Source: Campylobacterales bacterium (GTDB taxonomy: Bacteria; Campylobacterota; Campylobacteria; Campylobacterales; Hydrogenimonadaceae). From it: 13,227 nucleotides of DNA. Of the stretch, positions 7,456 to 13,227 are shown piece by piece (positions within the stretch are counted from its first letter, which is position 1; the number at the start of each line of letters is the position of its first letter). The position numbers and the translations under genes were made by a program. The notes under the pieces were generated by a model. The model was not told the DNA's origin. It saw nothing but the letters and a program-made list of their open reading frames with translations, and ran no database searches. The DNA is taken from positions 1 to 13,227 of the forward strand of contig JAMONQ010000070.1 in assembly GCA_027065635.1 (NCBI GenBank), in the 5' to 3' direction.

Positions 7456-8451
7456 CTACTCCAAATGTGCCAAAAGTTTGGTAAACGACTCCTTGAACGC
7501 CTTGAGCCCGTCCTCCATAAGCTTGTCGTATACACTCTGCATATCTATACCGGCAGCCTCCACAGCTTTGAAGAAAGTATCGATAGCCGTTTCATCCACA
7601 GGAAGCTTCGGCGCATGTAGCGGATGTTCCATAAAGTGTTCGATCGTATCGAGAGGAGCCGTATTGACAGAGTGGGGTGCCATCAACTCCGTGATATAGT
7701 AATCGGCCTCGTAGGCGTCGGTTTTAACGCCGGTACTGGCAAAAAGAGTTCTTATGGCTTTTTCTCCCCGCGACTCGACAAGATTGTATATCCTGGCCGC
7801 ATTCATGATTCCGGTACGACCCGGCTGCACTCCCGACTTTTCGAGCTTCTCATCGAGCATACGGTCAAACCTGCTCACAAAAACGCTCAACACAGCCTTG
7901 ACACTCTTTTGTCCGGCGGCCCCGTAGATCTTCATCCCCTCTTCTATCGCATCAAGGCATTTCAAAGCCTGCATAGGAGAGAAAATAAGAGTCGCATTGA
8001 CATGGATACCGTCGCTTACGAGAGTCCTCATGGCTTTGTAACCGGCATCCGTCGCAGGGACTTTTATCATGACGTTCTCCATGCCTATTTCCCGGTAGAG
8101 CCTTCGCCCCTCTTCGACCGTTCCTTCGAAATCGTCAGACAAAAAGGGATCTACCTCGATGCTGACAAAGCCGTCTCTGCCCTCCTCGTAGAGAGGATAG
8201 AGCGCTTCCGCAGCCAATTTTATATCCTCTTTGGCCAACTCTTCATATTTGGTTTTTGCAGTGTGATTTTTCAATCTCTCCAACTGGGCCGTATAGGCAG
8301 GCGAAGTTTCGATGGACGATGCGAAAATCGAAGGGTTGCTCGTCGCACCGTTGATAACTCCATCCGCTACAAGGCGTCGAAACTCCTTTTGCAGATAGTC
8401 CCTCTCTATAAAATCGAGCCAGAGGGAAAATCCGATACGCTCGTTTACCAT
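7456..8451 (-). CDS. tal: Transaldolase
   Basis: Transfers dihydroxyacetone from sedoheptulose-7-phosphate to glyceraldehyde-3-phosphate, giving fructose-6-phosphate and erythrose-4-phosphate in the non-oxidative pentose phosphate pathway. It has 331 residues, close to the 316-330 typical of Campylobacterota enzymes. The early GATSNPSIF motif (35-43) and the Schiff-base lysine, Lys130 in NVMIKVPATDAG, are present, followed by GIHVNATLIFS and the FVSRFDRM segment of the barrel. The ATG at 8451 has AGGAGAG about 5 nt upstream. It lies 24 nt after the aat stop and its own stop is 4 nt before pilT, so it appears to be in the clpS-clpA-aat-tal-pilT transcript. The function is secure. Confidence 0.95.
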   Translation of the reverse strand: MVNERIGFSLWLDFIERDYLQKEFRRLVADGVINGATSNPSIFASSIETSPAYTAQLERLKNHTAKTKYEELAKEDIKLAAEALYPLYEEGRDGFVSIEVDPFLSDDFEGTVEEGRRLYREIGMENVMIKVPATDAGYKAMRTLVSDGIHVNATLIFSPMQALKCLDAIEEGMKIYGAAGQKSVKAVLSVFVSRFDRMLDEKLEKSGVQPGRTGIMNAARIYNLVESRGEKAIRTLFASTGVKTDAYEADYYITELMAPHSVNTAPLDTIEHFMEHPLHAPKLPVDETAIDTFFKAVEAAGIDMQSVYDKLMEDGLKAFKESFTKLLAHLE

Positions 8452-8475
8452 ACCGCTCTCCTGATTAAAATTGCT

Positions 8476-9201
8476 TTACCACTCCATCTGTTCAAGAAGG
8501 GAGTCGTAAACCTTCCAGTTTCCATGTATACCCAAAGATAGCTGAGTAACCTCCAGCTCGTCAAGAAACCTCTCTCTTGGTACCTTCTGGGCACCAAGAC
8601 GCATGAGGTGTTCGGAGGGTATCTGACAATCTATGAAATCGAAACTCCATCTCTTTGCAAGCTCCACCATATAGGCAAGCGCGATTTTGGAAGCATCCGG
8701 CACGAGAGAGAACATAGACTCTCCGAAAAATGCCAGACCTATGCTTATGCCGTATAGTCCGCCCACAAGATTTCCCTCTTCGTCGTAAACTTCGACGGAG
8801 TGGGCAAAGCCGCGCTGATGAAGCGCACTATAAGACTCTATCACTTCCGGCAGAATCCAGCTACCGGTCTGCCCATGCCTCGGAACCTTGGAGCAGTGTC
8901 TCATAACAGAAGTGAAGTTTCCGTCCAATTTTACCGAAAAGCGTTTTTGACGAAGCTTTTTTCTTAGCGATCTCGAGATTTTGAATCGATCGGGATAAAG
9001 AAGCAGTCTCGGATCCGGCGACCACCACAAAATAGGATCACCTTCGTTATACCACGGAAAGATACCCTTCCTGTATGCCGCCAGAATCCTGTCCGGGTTG
9101 AGATCTCCGCCATAGGCAAGAAGCCCCTCTTTAATGGCGAAACGTGGATTTGGGAATATGTAGTCGAATCCGAGCCGGGGAATCCCTGGCCCGTTAGACA
9201 C
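8476..9201 (-). CDS. aat: Leucyl/phenylalanyl-tRNA--protein transferase
   Basis: Adds Leu or Phe from aminoacyl-tRNA to proteins with N-terminal Lys or Arg, creating primary N-degrons for ClpS. It has 241 residues from the GTG at 9201. Family motifs are GLLAYGGDL (26-34), GIFPWY (46-51), ILWWSPDPR (57-65), SWILPEV (114-120), HSVEVYD with GGLYGISIG (134-155), GESMFS (160-165, catalytic-site Glu161) and DCQ (191-193, Gln193). An upstream TTG at 9210 would add three residues, but AAGG directly abuts it. GTG has that AAGG 9 nt upstream and overlaps the clpA stop by 8 nt, so it is preferred. The overlap implies translational coupling with clpA, which matches the shared pathway. Confidence 0.95.
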   Translation of the reverse strand: MSNGPGIPRLGFDYIFPNPRFAIKEGLLAYGGDLNPDRILAAYRKGIFPWYNEGDPILWWSPDPRLLLYPDRFKISRSLRKKLRQKRFSVKLDGNFTSVMRHCSKVPRHGQTGSWILPEVIESYSALHQRGFAHSVEVYDEEGNLVGGLYGISIGLAFFGESMFSLVPDASKIALAYMVELAKRWSFDFIDCQIPSEHLMRLGAQKVPRERFLDELEVTQLSLGIHGNWKVYDSLLEQMEW

Positions 9202-11389
9202 GCTCGGCAACCTTGAAAGTCAAAGATTCGCCATCCAGATCGAAGTGCGCCTCTCCGCCCTCTTTAAGCGAACCGAACAGTATCTCTTCCGTCAACGGCG
9301 CTTTTATCTTCTCTGCAATGACCCTGCCCAGAGGCCTCGCACCCATCGTTTCGTCATATCCCTCTTTGGCCAGATAGCCTCTGGCGGCATCGGAGAGCCT
9401 GATGGTGATCTTTCTCTCGGCCATCTGGGAGTTGAGTTCATCGATAAACTTGTCGACAATCCTTTTGACATCTTCAAACTTCAGATGTTCGAAACGTACG
9501 ACGGCATCGAGTCTGTTTCTAAACTCCGGAGAGAAAGCGGACTTGATAGCCGTATCGTGTTTCGCTTCGTTTCGAGCACCGAATCCCATCACATTGGCCT
9601 CCGTAGCCCCCACGTTGGAGGTCATTATTATGATTACGTTTTTGAAGTCGGCGCGGTTTCCGGTGTTGTCTGTAAGCATTGCGTTATCCATCACCTGAAG
9701 CAGTACCTGGATCAGATCCGGATGAGCCTTTTCGATCTCGTCGAGCAGCAAGACAGTGTGCGGATGTTTTCTTATAGCTTCGGTCAACTGTCCACCCTGC
9801 TCGTAGCCTACATAACCTGGAGGTGCGCCGATGAGGCGACTGACTGCATGCTTTTCCATATATTCGCTCATATCGAAGCGCTCGAAATGGACTCCAAGAG
9901 CCTCCGAAAGCTCGAGTGCGAGTGCGGTCTTGCCGACACCGGTAGGGCCTGCAAAAAGAAAGCTTCCGACAGGCTTGTTGGGAGCTCCGAGGCCCGCTCT
10001 GGCACGTTTTATAGCCGCAGCTACCTCTTCGACAGCACGATCCTGACCGATTATCCTGCTTTTTAGAACTGTTTCGAGACTCTGCAAGGTAGCCAGATCG
10101 TCACTGTTGATGCGCGCTGTTGGAAGTCCGAGCATTCTGCTTACCGCATCTTCGATATCCCGCTCGTTTACGCGTCTACGTTTTCTCGCCTTGAGTCTGA
10201 AAGAGGCGCCGACCTCATCGATTATATCGATGGCCTTGTCGGGCAAAAAGCGCTCGTGCATATATTTTACGGAGAGGTCGATAGCCGTTTTCAAAGCCTT
10301 CTCGCTAAAATGCACGTCGTGATGCGATTCATATTTGTACTTGAGCCCTTTGAGAATTTTCAGAGTATCGTCGAAGCTCGGCTCGGCTACGTCCACCTTG
10401 GCGAAGCGGCGGCTGAGAGCTCTATCCTTCTCGAAAAAGTTTCTATACTCTTCGAACGTGGTGGCACCTATACACTTGAGCTCGCCGCTCGCCAGTGCGG
10501 GCTTGAGAAGATTTGATGCGTCCATACTCCCGCCGTTGGTGGCGCCGGCTCCTACCAGGTTGTGTATCTCGTCGATAAAGAGTACCGCATTTTTCCGCTC
10601 CTGCAACTCGCTCAAGACACCTTTTAGACGCTTTTCAAAATCTCCGCGATATTTCGTACCGGCTATCAGTGTACCTATATCGAGTGCAAACACTTCGGTA
10701 TCTTCGAGCATCTGCGGTACGTTTCCGTTTGCAATCTCCAAAGCAAGGCCTTCGGCTATGGCGGTTTTTCCGACACCCGGCTCACCGACGAGCACCGGGT
10801 TGTTCTTCTTGCGACGGCAGAGTATCTGCATCACACGTTCAATCTCTCGTTCACGACCGATTACGGGATCAATCTTCCCCTCTTTCGCCCGTTTGACCAA
10901 ATTGACGGTAAACTGTCCCAGATACTCGCTCTCATCCTCCTTTTTCTCCCGATGCGAAGCTTCGTCCGTACTCTCCGTGATCACTTCGAGTATCTTTAGA
11001 CGATCTATACCGTAGGAGCTCATTAGCGCAACCGCAAAGGAGTGCTCTTCATTGAAGATGGAAGCGAGCAGATCACCGACACTCGCCTCCTTCTTGTCGG
11101 CACTCTGCGCATGCCTGATCATATGCTCTATCACTCTCGATAGCGCCACGGTTTCAAAAGGCTCTCGCGTAACGCCTTCGGGCAGCGGTCTCAGCGAAGT
11201 GACAAGATGCTGGTTGATTCTGCTTTTGAGCTTCTCGACATCCGCCCCCGCGGCCTCGAGAATCTGTGCTCCCTGCTGGCTCAACAAAACAGCGAGGAAA
11301 ATATGCTCTACCGTCAGATACTCATGCCGGTGCATTTTCGCATACTTGACAGCCTCTTTAAAAATCTCGTTCAAATCTTTGCTAATCAT
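9194..11389 (-). CDS. clpA: ATP-dependent Clp protease ATP-binding subunit ClpA
   Basis: AAA+ unfoldase that feeds substrates, including N-degron proteins delivered by ClpS, into ClpP. It has 731 residues. The N-domain (1-140) consists of Clp_N repeats. D1 has Walker A GEPGVGKT (202-209), pore loop GTKYRGDFE (244-252) and Walker B VLFIDE (269-274). D2 has Walker A GPTGVGKT (481-488), pore loop GYVG (525-528), Walker B VLLLDE (546-551) and FRNRLD (623-628) with the arginine finger region. No long coiled-coil middle domain separates D1 and D2, so it is ClpA and not ClpB or ClpC. MGFG (601-604) sits where the ClpP-docking IGL/IGF loop is expected. The ATG at 11389 overlaps the clpS stop as ATGA, with GGAG 5 nt upstream. 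Confidence 0.96.
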   Translation of the reverse strand: MISKDLNEIFKEAVKYAKMHRHEYLTVEHIFLAVLLSQQGAQILEAAGADVEKLKSRINQHLVTSLRPLPEGVTREPFETVALSRVIEHMIRHAQSADKKEASVGDLLASIFNEEHSFAVALMSSYGIDRLKILEVITESTDEASHREKKEDESEYLGQFTVNLVKRAKEGKIDPVIGREREIERVMQILCRRKKNNPVLVGEPGVGKTAIAEGLALEIANGNVPQMLEDTEVFALDIGTLIAGTKYRGDFEKRLKGVLSELQERKNAVLFIDEIHNLVGAGATNGGSMDASNLLKPALASGELKCIGATTFEEYRNFFEKDRALSRRFAKVDVAEPSFDDTLKILKGLKYKYESHHDVHFSEKALKTAIDLSVKYMHERFLPDKAIDIIDEVGASFRLKARKRRRVNERDIEDAVSRMLGLPTARINSDDLATLQSLETVLKSRIIGQDRAVEEVAAAIKRARAGLGAPNKPVGSFLFAGPTGVGKTALALELSEALGVHFERFDMSEYMEKHAVSRLIGAPPGYVGYEQGGQLTEAIRKHPHTVLLLDEIEKAHPDLIQVLLQVMDNAMLTDNTGNRADFKNVIIIMTSNVGATEANVMGFGARNEAKHDTAIKSAFSPEFRNRLDAVVRFEHLKFEDVKRIVDKFIDELNSQMAERKITIRLSDAARGYLAKEGYDETMGARPLGRVIAEKIKAPLTEEILFGSLKEGGEAHFDLDGESLTFKVAERV

Positions 11390-11685
11390 TCTTTCTCCAT
11401 CGTAACGCGTAAAGGAAACTCGTTGGCCCTGGCTCTTTTGGTCGCCTGGTGCACTTTGGTTTCGGCGATTTCGTACGTATAGCGGCCGCAGACCCCTTTG
11501 CCCTTCTCATGAATCGCAAGCATGATCTCGACCGCCTCTTCGTAACTCTTGTGAAATATATCGGCCAAAATCTCAACAACGAAATCCATCGTCGTATAAT
11601 CGTCGTTCCACATTATCACTTTGTAGAAGTCGGGCTCGTCCAGATCTACCCCGCTCTCACTCTCGATCCACTCTTTTTGAGCCAA
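11386..11685 (-). CDS. clpS: ATP-dependent Clp protease adaptor ClpS
   Basis: N-recognin adaptor that binds N-terminal Leu, Phe, Trp or Tyr and hands substrates to ClpA. With TTG at 11685 it has 99 residues. The binding pocket is visible: NDD (27-29), TTMDFVVEIL with Met33, and His59 in MLAIHEKG, matching the Asn-Asp-Asp, Met and His of characterised ClpS. GVCGRYTYEIAETK is the usual C-terminal half. No in-frame ATG lies before the core. TTG at 11685 has AAAGGA 6 nt upstream. A TTG at 11703 would add six residues, but its nearest purine-rich stretch is too far away. It is the first gene of the clpS-clpA-aat-tal-pilT cluster, with a well-formed promoter and a leader hairpin upstream. Confidence 0.93.
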   Translation of the reverse strand: MAQKEWIESESGVDLDEPDFYKVIMWNDDYTTMDFVVEILADIFHKSYEEAVEIMLAIHEKGKGVCGRYTYEIAETKVHQATKRARANEFPLRVTMEKE

Positions 11686-11710
11686 CGCTCTTCCTTTATA
11701 CAAAATTTGT

Positions 11711-11733
11711 CGATACCCCTCTTCGGGTACTCG
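11711..11733 (-). promoter_or_regulatory. Leader hairpin upstream of clpS
   Basis: The minus strand can fold as CGA-(G)-TACCC, loop GAAGAG, GGGTA-TCG: eight base pairs with one bulged G. It lies entirely inside the predicted clpS leader, about 13 nt before the AAAGGA ribosome binding site. There is no T-run after it, so it is not a terminator. It could stabilise the mRNA or modulate initiation at the TTG start; its function is unknown. Confidence 0.4.
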
Positions 11734-11748
11734 TTTTAGTTTATTTTA

Positions 11749-11776
11749 AGTATATCATAATTTTGCGATTTTTCAA
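11749..11776 (-). promoter_or_regulatory. Predicted sigma70 promoter of clpS-clpA-aat-tal-pilT
   Basis: On the minus strand, TTGAAA (11771-11776) is separated by 16 nt from TATACT (11749-11754), with an extended TGA immediately before the -10. Both hexamers are close to consensus, making this the strongest promoter-like sequence in the window. Transcription would begin near 11742, leaving a leader of about 57 nt to the TTG start. The surrounding DNA is AT-rich compared with the genes. Confidence 0.7.
11767..11776 (-). repeat. Short direct repeat TTGAAAAATC, promoter-proximal copy
   Basis: TTGAAAAATC occurs here, overlapping the clpS -35, and again exactly at 11808-11817 in the same orientation, 41 nt upstream. 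The spacing is near four helical turns. It could be a duplicated regulator site or a chance match in AT-rich DNA. Confidence 0.3.
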
Positions 11777-11793
11777 GTATATTGCAGATGAAC

Positions 11794-11814
11794 CCCCGTA
11801 ACTTGGGGATTTTT
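11794..11814 (+). terminator. Weak terminator-like hairpin, plus strand
   Basis: CCCC-gtaactt-GGGG followed by ATTTTT on the plus strand resembles a short intrinsic terminator. No plus-strand gene is present in the window, so if it acts it would stop antisense transcription entering from the clpS side. The stem is only four base pairs, or five with a G-T pair. On the minus strand it lacks a T-run. Confidence 0.25.
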
Positions 11815-11839
11815 CAAAGAAGACTATAAGGATTGCAGT

Positions 11840-11862
11840 AAAAAAGAGACCGCTTTCAGCGG
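11840..11862 (-). terminator. Rho-independent terminator of the MetY-like gene
   Basis: On the minus strand CCGCT-GAA-AGCGG forms a five-base-pair GC-rich stem with a three-base loop, followed by TCTCTTTTTT. The stem overlaps the TGA stop of the MetY-like gene. It separates that gene from the clpS promoter downstream, so the two are probably independent transcripts. Confidence 0.7.
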
Positions 11863-13097
11863 CGCTTTTTCCAGGCCGCCACAATATCTTCGGCAAGCGC
11901 CACAGGCGCCTCCAGGCCGATAGAAAATCGTACAAGCCCGGGAGTGATACCCATAAGACGCAGCGACTCCTCGTCGAAATCCCGATATATTGTACTTGCC
12001 ATATGCAGCGCCAAAGTGCGGTTGTCACCTATATTTGCCGTCTGCACGGGAATTTTCAAAGCGTTCAAAAAACTGAACGCTTCCGTTTTTGTATCGAAGT
12101 CGATAGTCAAAAGCGGGCCGCACCCATCCTCGAAAAGCGCTTCATAGCGAAAGTTGTGTTCGTGGTTTTGAAGGCTCGGATGTCTTACCTTCACCCCTTC
12201 GTCATAAAGAAGCTGTGCCGTTTTTTGCACAGTGGAGTTGACTCTTTGGGTACGTAGCGCCAGCGTCTCAAGACCAAGCATGGTCAAAAACGAGCCAAAC
12301 GCGTTGGCACTCATACCGAAATCGCGCATCGCACGCTTCTTCGCCATCATCACCATCGCCGCTCTGCCCTTTTTCAGGAATGGATGAAGCTGCACGAATC
12401 TCTCGCCGGCGAGTTTTTCTCCCTCCTCTTTCACTCCTCGAAACACCGCTGCTCCGCCAAGGGCGGCAGAGTGGCCGCTGACGATTTTGGTGGTGGAGTA
12501 GACGACTATATCGGCCCCCATCTTGAGGGGCTGGACAATCAGCGGCGTAAGCGTATTGTCCACTACGAAGAGGGCTTCGTACCGCTCACATAAAATCGCC
12601 AGTCTTCTTATGTCGGGAAGGCGCAGATTCGGGTTGCCGACACTCTCAACAAAGAGCATCTTCGCTCCGGACGAGAGGGAGGCTTCTATTGTGTCAAAAT
12701 CATCTACATCGAAAAACTCCGTCACGATACCGAATCTCGGCATCGTATCGCTCATCATCGCATAGCTTCCGCCGAAGAGTCCGCCCGCACAAACCACTCT
12801 GTCGCCGCTCTGCAAAAAAGCTGTAAGCACCATCGCAACGGCACCCATGCCGGAAGAGGTTGCAACTGCACCGGCACCCCCTTCCATCTTCGCAAGAGCC
12901 TGCTCCAGTTTAGTGCCTGTGGGATTTCCCATCCTGGCATATACCGGCTTGGGCTCCTCCCCTGCAAAGATCGCCTCCGCCTCCTGCGCAGATGCATATC
13001 CGAAGGCGGCCGATGGGGTGATGACGGAGGCGACGGGACCTTCGTGCTCCGCGGTCAGATGTGGCAGCAGTGTGTTAAAATATTCGTAATGTTTCAT
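11856..13097 (-). CDS. Cys/Met metabolism PLP-dependent enzyme, O-acetylhomoserine sulfhydrylase-like
   Basis: Fold type I PLP enzyme of the MetB/MetC/MetY/methionine gamma-lyase family, 413 residues. The phosphate-binding YARMGNPTGT (53-62, Tyr53 and Arg55), SSGMGAV (81-87), DNTLTPLIVQP (180-190, Asp180) and YSTTKIVSGHS with PLP lysine Lys204 are present. So are NIGDNRTLALHMAST in the C-terminal half and RFSIGLE near the end. The NxGDxxTLxxHxAST stretch favours O-acetylhomoserine sulfhydrylase over cystathionine gamma-synthase or beta-lyase. The active-site segment usually containing LYGGT reads LFGGSY here, so the usual catalytic Tyr is Phe108. The ATG at 13097 has AAGGA 5 nt upstream. The gene ends in its own terminator. 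The exact reaction is not settled by sequence. Confidence 0.82.
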   Translation of the reverse strand: MKHYEYFNTLLPHLTAEHEGPVASVITPSAAFGYASAQEAEAIFAGEEPKPVYARMGNPTGTKLEQALAKMEGGAGAVATSSGMGAVAMVLTAFLQSGDRVVCAGGLFGGSYAMMSDTMPRFGIVTEFFDVDDFDTIEASLSSGAKMLFVESVGNPNLRLPDIRRLAILCERYEALFVVDNTLTPLIVQPLKMGADIVVYSTTKIVSGHSAALGGAAVFRGVKEEGEKLAGERFVQLHPFLKKGRAAMVMMAKKRAMRDFGMSANAFGSFLTMLGLETLALRTQRVNSTVQKTAQLLYDEGVKVRHPSLQNHEHNFRYEALFEDGCGPLLTIDFDTKTEAFSFLNALKIPVQTANIGDNRTLALHMASTIYRDFDEESLRLMGITPGLVRFSIGLEAPVALAEDIVAAWKKRR

Positions 13098-13112
13098 TTT
13101 TATCCTTGATAC

Positions 13113-13137
13113 GCCGTATGGGCAAAGCCCCTACGGC
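13113..13137. repeat. REP-like palindromic hairpin upstream of the MetY-like gene
   Basis: GCCGTA-T-GGGC-AAA-GCCC-C-TACGGC is an interrupted palindrome: six plus four base pairs with one T/C mismatch and an AAA loop. Its core CGTATGGGCAAAGCCCC recurs exactly at 13211-13227. It ends 15 nt before the start codon at 13097, next to the AAGGA, so it would sit at the ribosome binding site if transcribed from upstream. The shape is that of repetitive extragenic palindromes. Confidence 0.55.
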
Positions 13138-13210
13138 TACGTTAACACTGGGTTCTCCTCAGCGGAGGGCTCACGCGCAGCTTGCCGCGCTTTTACTGGT
13201 CTTTACATGT

Positions 13211-13227
13211 CGTATGGGCAAAGCCCC
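13211..13227. repeat. Second copy of the REP-like core, cut by the window edge
   Basis: CGTATGGGCAAAGCCCC is an exact 17-nt direct copy of 13115-13131, offset by 96 nt. The right arm of the palindrome would lie beyond the window. Between the copies (13138-13210) is GC-rich DNA with two small dyads, CCTC-AGCG-GAGG and GCGC-AGCTTGCC-GCGC, and no recognisable gene. Confidence 0.55.

Noticed and set aside
7452..7535. 28-residue N-terminal extension of the PilT-like protein
   Set aside because: It lies inside tal, has atypical basic and aromatic composition, and the ATG at 7451 has a proper GGAG and fits family length.
7624..8541. Plus-strand open frame of 305 codons opposite tal
   Set aside because: Antisense shadow of transaldolase with low-complexity composition and no family resemblance.
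9245..11015. Several plus-strand open frames (up to 273 codons) opposite clpA
   Set aside because: They mirror the clpA codon pattern, overlap each other in different frames and show no motifs or initiation signals.
1..13227. CRISPR array, tRNA/rRNA, transposase, toxin-antitoxin or defence genes
   Set aside because: None seen. No regularly spaced repeats apart from the two-copy element at the right edge, no cloverleaf-like sequence in the short gaps, and every long minus-strand frame is a recognisable housekeeping gene.

Overview
The window is a dense, single-orientation stretch of bacterial housekeeping DNA. All thirteen genes lie on the minus strand and read from high to low coordinates. 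Protein content and gene order point to Campylobacterota (Epsilonproteobacteria). From memory, rplY-pth-lptG-lysA-HAD-pheA-hisC matches the Campylobacter jejuni order Cj0311 to Cj0317, tal-rplY-pth-lptG matches Helicobacter pylori HP1495 to HP1498, and clpS-clpA-aat matches Cj1107 to Cj1109. Base composition is moderate, close to half G+C by eye. That is higher than in Campylobacter or Helicobacter and fits an environmental, vent-type or sulfur-oxidising member. The genus cannot be fixed from the sequence.

Layout in transcription order. (1) 13227-13098: structured non-coding DNA with a REP-like hairpin and a second partial copy of its core at the window edge. (2) 13097-11856: a PLP-dependent Cys/Met-metabolism enzyme resembling O-acetylhomoserine sulfhydrylase, ending in a rho-independent terminator. 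(3) 11839-11686: intergenic region with a good extended -10 sigma70 promoter and a leader hairpin. (4) 11685-6252: clpS, clpA, aat, tal and a PilT/PilU-type ATPase, closely packed or overlapping. (5) 6251-6179: short intergenic region with a promoter and a perfect six-base-pair leader hairpin. (6) 6178-4002: rplY, pth and an LptF/LptG permease. (7) 4001-3910: short intergenic region with a promoter. (8) 3909-1: lysA, a HAD-IIA protein, pheA and hisC. hisC runs off the left edge, so its C-terminus is missing.

How the genes work together. clpS, clpA and aat form a nearly complete bacterial N-degron (N-end rule) module. Aat makes Leu/Phe N-termini, ClpS recognises them and ClpA unfolds the substrate for ClpP, which is not in the window. 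rplY and pth both serve translation. lysA (lysine), pheA with hisC (phenylalanine and histidine) and the MetY-like enzyme (methionine) are amino-acid biosynthesis genes. tal belongs to the pentose phosphate pathway, which supplies erythrose-4-phosphate to the aromatic pathway. The LptF/G permease exports LPS, as expected for a diderm.

No tRNA, rRNA, CRISPR array, transposase, prophage gene or defence system is visible, and I do not see a new multi-gene system. The points most worth a second look are the Asp-to-Gln change in the HAD catalytic motif, the altered retraction motif in the PilT/PilU-like ATPase, the Phe in place of the usual Tyr in the MetY-like enzyme, the leader hairpins of rplY and clpS, and the repeat at the right edge. 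Four of thirteen starts appear to be GTG or TTG, and several starts were reassigned here from Shine-Dalgarno position and gene overlap.
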